Positions 35,949 through 45,327 of a stretch of DNA of 64,000 nucleotides are shown here, piece by piece. Positions within the stretch are counted from its first letter, which is position 1; every line of letters starts with the position of its first letter. Below the pieces are notes generated by a model, which had not been told where the DNA came from, made no database searches, and saw only the letters and a list, made by a program, of their open reading frames with translations. The position numbers and the translations under genes were made by a program. The DNA comes from Eurosta solidaginis (lineage: Eukaryota > Arthropoda > Insecta > Diptera > Tephritidae): NCBI RefSeq assembly GCF_040869045.1, contig NC_090319.1:241173832-241237831 (forward strand). The letters are read 5' to 3'.

Positions 35949-37581
35949 TCATTCCATTTCAAGACACCCGGTCCGCGCAGGACATAATTTTTGATTTCGA
36001 TGAAATTTTAATATGTTGTTCTTTGGTCAAAATAATGAAACACGTGTTTTTTATATTTACTTTTATATAACTTTATAAACAATAGCATATAGTTAAAAAA
36101 AATAATTTTTTTTTGTTTAGTAAAAATTTTTGACTTTTTTTCAAAAATTAATATTTCAAAATAGGGAATTTTTTTTTATGATTTTAATAATCGGGGATTG
36201 CCCATATTGCTTTTTTTTGTTTTTTTTTTTTTTGTTTTTAAATGTATGAAAACATTTATTTGAAGCAATTTTTTTAATTTTATAATTTATTTTTTTGTTT
36301 AAACTTTTTCTATATTGAGTGAACAGTTCATATTTCAACTTGGCCAAATGTCTGTTAGCCAAAACTTGTTGTTTTTGAGATATGAATTTTTGAATATTAA
36401 ACATTTTTCCCCCATTTTTTGATGCAATGCATACAATAACTTTGTCAAAAATTAACCGATTCTCATGATTTTTTCTTTGAAATATTCGCTATTACTTTTA
36501 TTTTTATATAAATTTTAAACAATTGCATATGTTAAAAAAATTATTTTTTTAGTATTTAGTAAAAATTTATGAATTTTTTTTCAAAAATTAATATTTCAAA
36601 TAGCGGTTATTGTTTTTTGTTTAAACATTTTCTATATTGAGTGAGCAGTTTATATTTCAATTTGAGTAAATATCCATTAGCAAAAACTCGTTGTTTTCGA
36701 AATATGAATTTATGAATATTAAACTTTTTTTCGCCATATATTGATGCCATATCAGCATACAAGGCGATCAATGCCAAATGCTAAAAATTAATTAAAATAT
36801 CAAATTTATTATTGAAAACATTCATTTGTTATTATTTTTCAGAATATGGCAAAACATTTCACTAAACCGCCAATACCGTCACAAGAGCCTTTGCATGCCC
36901 TGTCTCAAAATCACTGTAATTCTGGAAAATAAAAACAATGAATGTTTTCAATAATAAATTTGATATTTTAATTAATGTTAAGCATTTGGCACTGATCGCC
37001 TTGTATGCTGATATGTATTGCATCAATATATGGCGAAAAAAAAGTTTAATATTCAAAAATTCATATTTCAAAAACAACGAGCTTTGGCTAATGGATATTT
37101 GTCCAAGTTGATATATATACTGCTAAATCGATATAGAAAAAGTTTAAACAAAAAAGAAAAACCGTTTTTTTTTTTGAAATATTAATTTTTGAAAAAAGTC
37201 ATAAATTTTTACTAAATAATACTCTTTTTTGGTGACCTTTTAATTTAAAGATATTGGTTTTATGTGTAACGGCTCGAGGTCAATATATTTAGTAATAAAA
37301 ACACCGTTTTTTATTTTTCATTCCGATATATTTCGGTTACACGTCGGTAACCGTCTTCAAGGGACTATACAAAACAATGTAAAAACAAATTTTCATACAT
37401 GTAATATGCCATATTTTATAAACATACATACATTTTTGAGTTAAACGTCCGTTCGCGTTGGTGTGGAGGTGAATAAAATACCGATTGCATTTTATGGAAT
37501 TCAATTGCCGATAAATCCGCAAAAAAATTGGCAAAAAAAAAAAAACACGTGTTTCATTATTTTGACCAAGGAACAACATAT

Positions 37582-38284
37582 TGTCACGGATATTACCACC
37601 CCTAAGTTATCCCATCACTAAGGCGATGCTAAGGCCATGCCAAGCAGTATTTACGTTAATAATCAAATCAAGTATACACATATATAAGGCAGCCCAGAGA
37701 GATGTCACACACAGATGCATTTACTTATACGGCTATGTGCGCGCGAGAGACTGTTAACTACAAACATTCACATCAATAATTCAATCTTTATGTATCTACA
37801 TAAACGAATAAATAATTGCGTCTACACATATGTACGTATACGAGCAGCGGAGCGGCAATGCACAAACACATGCATATATCTTATCTCAGTGGTCACAAGA
37901 GAGGGCAATAATTTGTGCACGTAGTTGTGGCTGGCGATTTTGTAGCCGAAACAACTAGTAACTTCTGGAAATCGAAGAGCCTAGAAGTATGCAGCGTAAA
38001 CTATAAAAGCAGTGCAGGCGAGTAAGAAGTAATTCAGTTTGAGTTGAGCTATCAATCAGTTTGATTAAGCCCCCGATCTGGCGGCCAATAGTAGAGTTTC
38101 ATTTGAGTTATTAATCAGTTTGGTTATTAAGCCAGCGAGTAGCAAAGTATAAGTGTCATTGTGAAGTACTTTAATAAAGGCCATTTTTCCATTATTCAAT
38201 ATTGGAGTTATTTATTCAACAGTTTAGTGATTCGAACTTAGCAGAGGATTGCAAATAAGAGGATTTGCAAGTAAATTCGTTACA
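37582..38284 (+). repeat. 5' LTR
   Basis: 703 bp, starting TGTCACGGATATTACCACCC and ending AAATTCGTTACA. TATATAAGG at 37680-37688 may be a TATA-type promoter. TTAATAAAGG at 38171-38180 holds an AATAAA-type polyadenylation signal. It differs from the 3' LTR only at 38182. Confidence 0.95.
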
Positions 38285-38286
38285 AT

Positions 38287-38301
38287 TGGTGTCAGAAGAG
38301 G
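38287..38301 (+). promoter_or_regulatory. Primer-binding site
   Basis: TGGTGTCAGAAGAGG starts two bases after the 5' LTR. TGG at the start pairs with the CCA end of a tRNA. The sequence resembles the complement of a tRNA-Leu 3' end, as in some other insect Gypsy elements; the tRNA identity is inferred from memory. Confidence 0.75.
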
Positions 38302-38335
38302 AATTGTTGAATAAATTCCGGAGGACAACAAGGAC

Positions 38336-39829
38336 ATGGCAAAGTTAAGTGAATTGAAGATCCCGCAACTGAAGAAGGAGTTGGAGAGCCGTGGATTGAA
38401 TACAAGCGGCGTTAAACTCGAACTTCAGGCACGGCTACGAGAAGCAATGGAAGCAGAAGGAATTGATGTGGAAGAGCATGTCTTTCATCTTGATGGCGAG
38501 GAGACAACAAAAATTGAAGAGAAGAACGAAACACCGCAGACGGTTACCAGTACAGATTTGAACATGATTTTAGCTGCAATATCTGCTCAAACATCGACAG
38601 TGTCATCTCAACTGGCAGAACAGCAGACATATATGGAATCGCAGGAGAACCGTATAACATCCAAGATGGAAGAACAGAAGACATATATGGCATCACAACT
38701 AGAATCGCAGGAGAACCGTATAACATCCAAGATGGAAGAACAGAAGACATATATGGCATCACAACTAGAATCGCAGGAGACACTTTTAACATCCAAGATG
38801 GAAGCACAAGAGGCACGTATAACAGAAATATCATCACAAATATCCACAAATATGTCATCACAGCTGGAAGAACAAAAGACATATATGGCAACCCAACTGA
38901 AAGAACAAGAGGCACGCATAACAGTACAACTAGAAGCACAAGAGGCGCGTATATCATCAAAACTCGAAGCGCGCATGGACGAAAAAATAATGCAGTTTGA
39001 AGAAAAATTCGAGGCAGAGGTGGATGCGTTGAGAGGTCGTATACAGGAATTGCAACTTAATCGGCCGGCTGCTTCAGCGAGTAATACAAAGGTAAAAACT
39101 CCATCTTTTGACGGTTCTGTTCCTTTTCAGGTCTTTAAGCTACAGTTTGAGAAGACCGCAGCAGTGAACCAATGGAATGCTGAAGATAAAGTTGCTGCAC
39201 TGTTCGTGGCATTGAAGGGGCCAGCAGCCGAAATCCTACAGACGATTCCCGAAGGAGAGCGGAACAACTATGAAGCATTGATGGCCGCTGTCGAGAGACG
39301 TTACGGAAGCGAGCATAGGAAACAGATATTCCAAATTGAGTTGCAAAACCGTCACCAAAGAGCGAATGAGACTTTGCAGGAGTTTGCCTCGGATGTTGAA
39401 AGGTTGGCTCATCTCGCAAATGCGGACGCACCCGTGGAATACACCGAGAGGGTAAAAATCCAGAGTTTTATAAATGGCATACGGGACGTGGAAACGAAGC
39501 GAGCTACATACGCAAACCCAAAGCTCACATTTGCTGAAAAGGTATCACATGCATTGACTCAGGAAACTGCCTCCCTATTAAGTAAACCAGCATATAAGGC
39601 TCATCGTGTAGAAGTAGAAAGGCCAGAATGGGTAGACACAATTTTGGAAGCACTGAAGGGATCACAACAGAAAAATGCCGGAGTTATTAAGTGTTTCAAG
39701 TGCGGCAACCCAGGTCATATTGCACGACATTGCAGCACCGGTCCGAATAGCTCCAACAATGTGGGTGGCCGTAAACGCAGAGCTGAAGGAGATGAGCAAA
39801 TCTCCAAGTCCACTCAATCGTTAAACTAA
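38336..39829 (+). CDS. gag: Gag protein with SAP-like domain and zinc knuckle
   Basis: A 497-residue structural protein that should package element RNA into particles. Residues 3-40 (ELKIPQLKKELESRGLN...) look like a SAP domain, a helix-extension-helix DNA-binding fold, unusual at the start of Gag. Residues about 85-245 form a long polar coiled coil, with a 22-residue unit around QENRITSKMEEQKTYMASQL repeated twice nearly exactly and then with variations. The retrotransposon Gag core follows (about 260-420). A CCHC knuckle, CFKCGNPGHIARHC, is at 453-466. The frame is intact. The start is the ATG about 50 bp after the LTR. It ends at TAA 39827-39829, overlapping the open pol frame, which lies in -1. 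Confidence 0.92.
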   Translation: MAKLSELKIPQLKKELESRGLNTSGVKLELQARLREAMEAEGIDVEEHVFHLDGEETTKIEEKNETPQTVTSTDLNMILAAISAQTSTVSSQLAEQQTYMESQENRITSKMEEQKTYMASQLESQENRITSKMEEQKTYMASQLESQETLLTSKMEAQEARITEISSQISTNMSSQLEEQKTYMATQLKEQEARITVQLEAQEARISSKLEARMDEKIMQFEEKFEAEVDALRGRIQELQLNRPAASASNTKVKTPSFDGSVPFQVFKLQFEKTAAVNQWNAEDKVAALFVALKGPAAEILQTIPEGERNNYEALMAAVERRYGSEHRKQIFQIELQNRHQRANETLQEFASDVERLAHLANADAPVEYTERVKIQSFINGIRDVETKRATYANPKLTFAEKVSHALTQETASLLSKPAYKAHRVEVERPEWVDTILEALKGSQQKNAGVIKCFKCGNPGHIARHCSTGPNSSNNVGGRKRRAEGDEQISKSTQSLN

Positions 39830-42800
39830 AGCGAGTCAGCCGCAAGGGGCGACAGCTGGCTCCCTCAATTGAATGCCCCATAATCTCTATCTCACAAATT
39901 GGAAGAAGGTCAAACAATCTTACTGTCGGAGGACATGTGGATGGAAAGGAACGTTTACTGACTGTAGATACGGGTGCATCTCATTCCATCATTCGAGCGG
40001 ATTTAGTCAACAAGAAGATAACACCATTGCATGGAGCAAGATTGCGTACAGCCACTGGAGAAGACAGCACGGTTCTAGGAGAAGTATCATGTGAAGTCGC
40101 AATTGGGAACGTCACGGTAGTACACAATTTTATAGTGGCAGAGATTGTTGATGAAATCATAATTGGAGTGGACTTCTTAATCGACCAGGGCATCAAGATC
40201 GACATGCAAAGCAAGACGATGCGATATAAGAACATGGATGTACCACTTAATTTCGGCTACGAGAGAGGCTACAGCAGTAAACGAGTGCTGGTGGAAGAGA
40301 GTCAGCGAATACCACCAAAATCCGAAGCAGTCATCTGGGCAAAGGTTGATGGAGATTGTGGGACAAACAAATTGTGGGTTGTCGAAGCAGCAAACAGATC
40401 AACACTGAACATACTTGTAGGAAAAACCCTGGCTATGACAAAACAAGATGGACGTGTTCCGGTAAGAGTACTCAATGAGTTCAATTCACCACTCAAACTG
40501 ACTAAAGGAGCTATTTTGGGAAAATGCCAAGAGGCTGAAGTAATTATTAACTGTGAACAGCTCCAGGAACACGTTTCAGCCAGTAATACTAATCTTTCAA
40601 ATGACATCACGGCATGGACGCAGGGGCTAGAGGAAGCATATCAGAGTAAGGCAAAACAACTGCTCCTAAAGTACGCGAACATATTTGACCAGGATGGTTC
40701 TAAACCAGGCCGCACCAACGTTGTGAAACATCAAATTGACACTGGAGATGCGAGGCCGATCCGTCAAGCTCCACGTAGTGTTCCACTGGCGAAGCGGCAA
40801 GTTGTGAGTCAAATTATACAAGAAATGAGCGACAGCGGCGTCATCGAACCATCAGCTAGTCCCTGGAGCTCACCGGTAGTACTTGTAAAGAAGAAGGATG
40901 GAAAAATGAGGTTTTGCGTGGACTACCGGAAGTTGAATGACGTTACGAAAAAGGATAGCTACCCATTGCCAAGAATTGACGACACTCTGGACTCGCTCTC
41001 TGGTACGAAATGGTTTTCCACACTGGACTTGAAAAGCGGCTACTGGCAAGTGGAGGTAAAGGAAGAAGACAAAGAGAAAACAGCCTTCAGCGTCGGAGAT
41101 GGTCTTTGGCAATTTACAGTAATGCCCTTTGGACTATGTAATGCACCAGCTACTTTTGAGAGACTCATGGACCAGGTACTGAAAAGACTACATTGGAAAA
41201 CATGCTTGGTGTACCTGGACGACATCATCGTATTGGGCAAGAACTTTGATGAACATCTTAAGAACTTGGAGGAAGTTTTCCAGAGAATAGCTGGCGCTGG
41301 TCTGAAGTTAAGTCCCAAAAAGTGTGCGCTGTTTAAAAAGGAAGTCAATTATTTGGGTCACAAGGTAACGACAGAGGGCATCTGCACTGCGAACGAAAAA
41401 ATAGAGGCTGTAAAGGATTGGCCAAGACCACAGAACCTACATGAATTGAGAAGTTTTCTTGGGCTGTGCACATATTACCGCCGATTTGTACCAAATTTTT
41501 CCAGCGTAGCCCATAGCCTCCATGAGCTTACAAGAAAAAACAAAGCTTTTGAATGGAAGAAGGAGCAAGAAGTGGCTTTCCAAACATTGAAGGAGCGTTT
41601 GTGCACTGCCCCAATGTTAGCATATCCGATTCCAGGAGCAACATTTATTCTAGATACAGATGCGAGTGGATATGCTATAGGAGGCGTTTTATCACAACTG
41701 GTCGATGGACAGGAGAAGGTAGTTGCATATTACAGCCGTTCGATTGGAAAACCAGAGAGGAACTACTGCGTTACGCGGAGAGAGCTGTTGGCATTGGTAG
41801 AGTGCGTCAAACATTTTCACAAATACCTCTACGGCCAGCGATTCCGTGTCAGGACAGATCACGCAGCGTTGAAATGGCTTCTGCAGTTCCGTAATCCGGA
41901 AGGACAATTGGCACGGTGGATCGAGCGACTACAAAGCTACGACTTTTCCATTGAGCATCGAAAAGGTAGTACCCATGGAAATGCTGATGCAATGTCACGA
42001 AGACCATGTAGTTTGGAATGCAAGCACTGTTCAAAAGCCGAGGCTAAAGAAGACATTATAGATGTCCGGCTAATGAATATAACATGTACAGATGAATGGG
42101 ACAAGGAACAGCTAAGAAAGTGCCAGCTAGAAGATGCAGATCTGTCACGTGTTATGCAAGGGCTCGAACGAAATGAAAGACCAAACAGAGAAGAGATGTC
42201 AGCAGAGAGTCCCATTGCGAAGTCATATTGGGCACAGTGGAACAGTCTAGAATTGATATCCGGTTGCCTTCATCGAGTATGGGAGAGTGAGGATGGTAAA
42301 TACAAGAATAAACTGATAGTTGTTCCCAGAAAGAGGATTCCTGACGTGCTCAGCGAGCTGCATAATGGTCCAAGCGGAGGTCATCTTGGAATCAAGAAGA
42401 CGCTCGAGAAGATTAAACAGAGATTCTATTGGGTTGGTTGCCGTCAGTCGGTCACTGAGTGGATTGCGAACTGCGAGGTTTGCAGCAGAGCGAAAGGGCC
42501 CAGAACACGAAGTCATGGCCAGATGAAGCAATATAACTCAGGTGCGCCATTTGAAAGGATCGCCATGGATGTCGCAGGTCCATTTCCTACTAGTAACCGC
42601 GGAAACAAATACGTACTGGTGGTTATGGATTATTTCAGTAAATGGCCAGAGGTATACCCAATCCCAAACCAAGAAGCAGAAACAGTAGCAGAAGGGGTTA
42701 AAAACGAATGGGTTGCAAGGTATGGTGTACCAATGGAGTTACATTCTGACCAAGGCAGGAATTTCGAATCAGCTGTGTTCCAGGAAATGTGTAAGTCATT

Positions 42801-43425
42801 GGGCATTCGAAAAACACGGACAACTGCATTGCATCCTCAATCCGATGGTATGGTAGAACGATTCAATAGAACATTGGAGGAGCACTTAAGGAAAGTAGTA
42901 GACAAGTACCATAAAGAATGGGATACCCGCATACCATTATTCTTGATGGCTTATCGATCAGCAGTGCATGAGACAACGGGCCAAACCCCTGCAAAAGTAA
43001 TTGTTGGCAATGACCTTAGACTGCCAGCTGATTTGAAGTTTGGGATAGATGCCAATGCGGAGAGAAATGTCAGGAAATCCACTAGTGATTTGGAAGAAGA
43101 GCTAAGAGAAATACATGATCTGATAAGGCAACGAACAAAGATTATGAGTGACAAGATGAAAGCCAGATACGATAAAGCAATTAATTCCGAAGGTTTTCAG
43201 GAAGGAGATTTGGTGCTGTTATACAACCCACAACGTAAAAAAGGTTTGTCCCCGAAATTGCAGTGTAATTGGGAAGGCCCATACAAAGTTGTAAAACGGA
43301 TCAACGATGTAGTGTACCGCATACAAACCATCGGTAAACCACGAACCAAAATGAAAGTGGTCCATTTAGAAAGGCTGGCAACGTTTAGATCGAGAGATTT
43401 GTCTGATCGGGACGATCAGACTTAG
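39796..43425 (+). CDS. pol: Pol polyprotein: protease, reverse transcriptase, RNase H, integrase
   Basis: The open frame begins after a stop at 39793-39795 and has no early ATG, so it is most likely made as a Gag-Pol fusion. Counting from codon 39937: the protease active site DTGASHS is at about 11-17; reverse transcriptase has FCVDYRKLND near 325 and YLDD at 426-429; RNase H has LDTDASGYAIGG near 572 and TDHAALKWLL near 640. The integrase zinc finger is HNGPSGGH...CEVC near 808-850. The catalytic Asp878, Asp938 and Glu974 give D-59-D-35-E spacing. A WEGPYKV motif near 1110 follows, without a chromodomain. No stop or frameshift interrupts it, and all catalytic residues are present. It copies element RNA and integrates the product. 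Confidence 0.93.
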   Translation, partial: ANLQVHSIVKLKRVSRKGRQLAPSIECPIISISQIGRRSNNLTVGGHVDGKERLLTVDTGASHSIIRADLVNKKITPLHGARLRTATGEDSTVLGEVSCEVAIGNVTVVHNFIVAEIVDEIIIGVDFLIDQGIKIDMQSKTMRYKNMDVPLNFGYERGYSSKRVLVEESQRIPPKSEAVIWAKVDGDCGTNKLWVVEAANRSTLNILVGKTLAMTKQDGRVPVRVLNEFNSPLKLTKGAILGKCQEAEVIINCEQLQEHVSASNTNLSNDITAWTQGLEEAYQSKAKQLLLKYANIFDQDGSKPGRTNVVKHQIDTGDARPIRQAPRSVPLAKRQVVSQIIQEMSDSGVIEPSASPWSSPVVLVKKKDGKMRFCVDYRKLNDVTKKDSYPLPRIDDTLDSLSGTKWFSTLDLKSGYWQVEVKEEDKEKTAFSVGDGLWQFTVMPFGLCNAPATFERLMDQVLKRLHWKTCLVYLDDIIVLGKNFDEHLKNLEEVFQRIAGAGLKLSPKKCALFKKEVNYLGHKVTTEGICTANEKIEAVKDWPRPQNLHELRSFLGLCTYYRRFVPNFSSVAHSLHELTRKNKAFEWKKEQEVAFQTLKERLCTAPMLAYPIPGATFILDTDASGYAIGGVLSQLVDGQEKVVAYYSRSIGKPERNYCVTRRELLALVECVKHFHKYLYGQRFRVRTDHAALKWLLQFRNPEGQLARWIERLQSYDFSIEHRKGSTHGNADAMSRRPCSLECKHCSKAEAKEDIIDVRLMNITCTDEWDKEQLRKCQLEDADLSRVMQGLERNERPNREEMSAESPIAKSYWAQWNSLELISGCLHRVWESEDGKYKNKLIVVPRKRIPDVLSELHNGPSGGHLGIKKTLEKIKQRFYWVGCRQSVTEWIANCEVCSRAKGPRTRSHGQMKQYNSGAPFERIAMDVAGPFPTSNRGNKYVLVVMDYFSKWPEVYPIPNQEAETVAEGVKNEWVARYGVPMELHSDQGRNFESAVFQEMCKSLGIRKTRTTALHPQSDGMVERFNRTLEEHLRKVVDKYHKEWDTRIPLFLMAYRSAVHETTGQTPAKVIVGNDLRLPADLKFGIDANAERNVRKSTSDLEEELREIHDLIRQRTKIMSDKMKARYDKAINSEGFQEGDLVLLYNPQRKKGLSPKLQCNWEGPYKVVKRINDVVYRIQTIGKPRTKMKVVHLERLATFRSRDLSDRDDQT
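39820..39826 (+). promoter_or_regulatory. Candidate -1 frameshift site between gag and pol
   Basis: In the gag frame the last codons read TCG TTA AAC TAA. The heptamer G TTA AAC can re-pair as GTT AAA in the -1 frame, which is the pol frame. The pol frame is open from 39796 onward, so shifting here would give a Gag-Pol fusion. The heptamer is close to, but not exactly, the X XXY YYZ pattern. Confidence 0.45.
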
Positions 43426-43436
43426 GTGGAGGGCAG
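43424..43436 (+). promoter_or_regulatory. Polypurine tract
   Basis: AGGTGGAGGGCAG lies directly before the 3' LTR and overlaps the pol stop. It is the expected primer for plus-strand DNA. Confidence 0.8.
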
Positions 43437-44139
43437 TGTCACGGATATTACCACCCCTAAGTTATCCCATCACTAAGGCGATGCTAAGGCCATGCCAAGC
43501 AGTATTTACGTTAATAATCAAATCAAGTATACACATATATAAGGCAGCCCAGAGAGATGTCACACACAGATGCATTTACTTATACGGCTATGTGCGCGCG
43601 AGAGACTGTTAACTACAAACATTCACATCAATAATTCAATCTTTATGTATCTACATAAACGAATAAATAATTGCGTCTACACATATGTACGTATACGAGC
43701 AGCGGAGCGGCAATGCACAAACACATGCATATATCTTATCTCAGTGGTCACAAGAGAGGGCAATAATTTGTGCACGTAGTTGTGGCTGGCGATTTTGTAG
43801 CCGAAACAACTAGTAACTTCTGGAAATCGAAGAGCCTAGAAGTATGCAGCGTAAACTATAAAAGCAGTGCAGGCGAGTAAGAAGTAATTCAGTTTGAGTT
43901 GAGCTATCAATCAGTTTGATTAAGCCCCCGATCTGGCGGCCAATAGTAGAGTTTCATTTGAGTTATTAATCAGTTTGGTTATTAAGCCAGCGAGTAGCAA
44001 AGTATAAGTGTCATTGTGAAGTACTTTAATAAAGGCAATTTTTCCATTATTCAATATTGGAGTTATTTATTCAACAGTTTAGTGATTCGAACTTAGCAGA
44101 GGATTGCAAATAAGAGGATTTGCAAGTAAATTCGTTACA
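43437..44139 (+). repeat. 3' LTR
   Basis: 703 bp, aligned without gaps to the 5' LTR with one difference (A at 44037). The flanking ATAT at 44140-44143 completes the target duplication. Confidence 0.95.
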
Positions 44140-44352
44140 ATATTAAATTTTCATCGAAATCAAAAATCATGTGTTGCGCGGACCGGGTGTCTTGAAATGG
44201 AATGAACCTATAGTGTTTTTGAATTTTAGTGGAGATATCAGGCTCAAATTATGAGAAATTAGCCTAAAATGAAACTTTAACTACTATATTATCATTTTTA
44301 ACAAATTTCTTATGGAACATTTTTTTCCTTACAGCTTTTTGTATTTTCATTA

Positions 44353-45327
44353 AAATGGATGAACCAAATCCTTCTACATTATCTGAATCCACTTTATGAC
44401 ATATACTTGAACACAATATTATTGCATTTGGTTTATCAAGTGAATTAAATAATCTGAATTTACCGTCTAGTCGTGACATTTTAAGATTTTATTTTTTTTT
44501 TAGTGATCATGCTAAAATTCAAAGTAAAATATTTTCGCATAAAAATTGAACTCCTCATGTAATTGATAAATTGGTTGAAATTTGAAATAAATTGAATATT
44601 CAACTAATTGATAGACGTAGTATTCTAAGAAAACTAAATGTTTTAATTGAAAAATATCACGAAAGCATTAAACACATAAAAAAAGTTCAGGAATGTACAG
44701 CATTCGTACAATCAACAAATGAATTATTTTACATTGGAAAATGTAAATGCAAGTTAAAAACCACAGAATGCTCATGTGGTTTAATACCAAACCATTTAAA
44801 ATAATTTATGATAGACCAACATAATGATAGAAAATTCACAATACCTGAATATATGGATGACATTGTAGAAGAAATACCTACAACAATACCAACAATGCCA
44901 ACAGTTAGTGATGATCCAACATACGAACCGCTTGGAACAGAAATGGAAACAGGTGAAGCACAAATTGAAAAAGAAGCAGTTGCAGAAGTATCTGTTACAA
45001 TGAAACGAGGACATTATACTCAACGATACGATTCTATAAAGTTTGCAATGATGTGTGACAGATTCGGTGTTTCAGATAGCAGATAGTTTAGCCACAGCCC
45101 TTTTCGAAGATATACACATTCGAGATGTTCGTGGTGAACTTGTCATAATGGATAAATCTAAAGTTGCAAGAGAAAAAATTAAAGCTAGAAAAGAAGTGCT
45201 TCGTAAACAATACATAGATTCCAACATTACTGCATTTTCGTTCGATGGCAGAAAAAATGATTCCTAACTAGAGAGAAAATTAGTGAGAAATTTCATAAAA
45301 ATACAAAGAAAATGCAAAACACAAATT
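44353..45327 (+). pseudogene. Unassigned transposon-like protein, longest remnant
   Basis: From ATG at 44354 (MDEPNPSTLSES) the frame continues to 45085 with stops at about 44396, 44548, 44584 and 44802. Three are TGA, at least two at positions where Trp would fit; the fourth is TAA. Blocks: SSRDILRFYFFFS, IDRRSILRKLNVLIEKYHES, a Cys-rich CKCKLKTTECSCG, and an acidic/Thr-Pro stretch. After a frameshift near 45070 come DSLATALFEDI, IMDKSKVAREKIKARKE and ITAFSFDGRKNDS. I have the impression of a repetitive insect protein family with DKSK and DGRK blocks, but I cannot name it. It follows directly after the left TIR and a TTCCTTACAG acceptor-like site, so it may be the transposase of the composite. 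Its end is truncated by a deletion and family A copy 8. Confidence 0.5.

Larger units (their letters stand above)
37582..44139 (+). mobile_element. Ty3/Gypsy-type LTR retrotransposon, apparently intact
   Basis: A 6,558-bp element with two 703-bp LTRs (TGTCAC...TTACA), a primer-binding site, gag, pol and a purine tract. A 4-bp target duplication, ATAT, lies at 37578-37581 and 44140-44143. Pol order is protease, reverse transcriptase, RNase H, integrase, which is diagnostic of Ty3/Gypsy. There is no env frame: pol ends 11 bp before the 3' LTR. The LTRs differ at only one base (C at 38182, A at 44037), so the insertion is recent. It lies inside the right arm of the fold-back element. Confidence 0.95.
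35949..44209. mobile_element. Fold-back element, split by an LTR retrotransposon
   Basis: The ends are GGCTCATTCCATTTCAAGAC and its partner TTGAAATGGAATGAACC. The left arm reaches about 36848. The loop is about 36849-36915. The right arm runs 36916-37581 and resumes at 44144-44209. The right arm has an extra ~330 bp (about 37215-37540), which is absent from the left. CTATAG is found on both sides. Three uninterrupted copies of the target exist at about 49110, 50353 and 54490, with a single TATAG/ATAG, so the insertion is proven by empty sites. No protein is encoded. Confidence 0.8.

Noticed and set aside
36156..36404. 82-codon Lys/Asn-rich frame
   Set aside because: It arises from A-rich DNA in the fold-back arm and has no conserved motif.
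37715..37924. 69-codon frame present twice (also 43570-43779)
   Set aside because: It is inside both LTRs, so duplication reflects LTR identity, not a gene.
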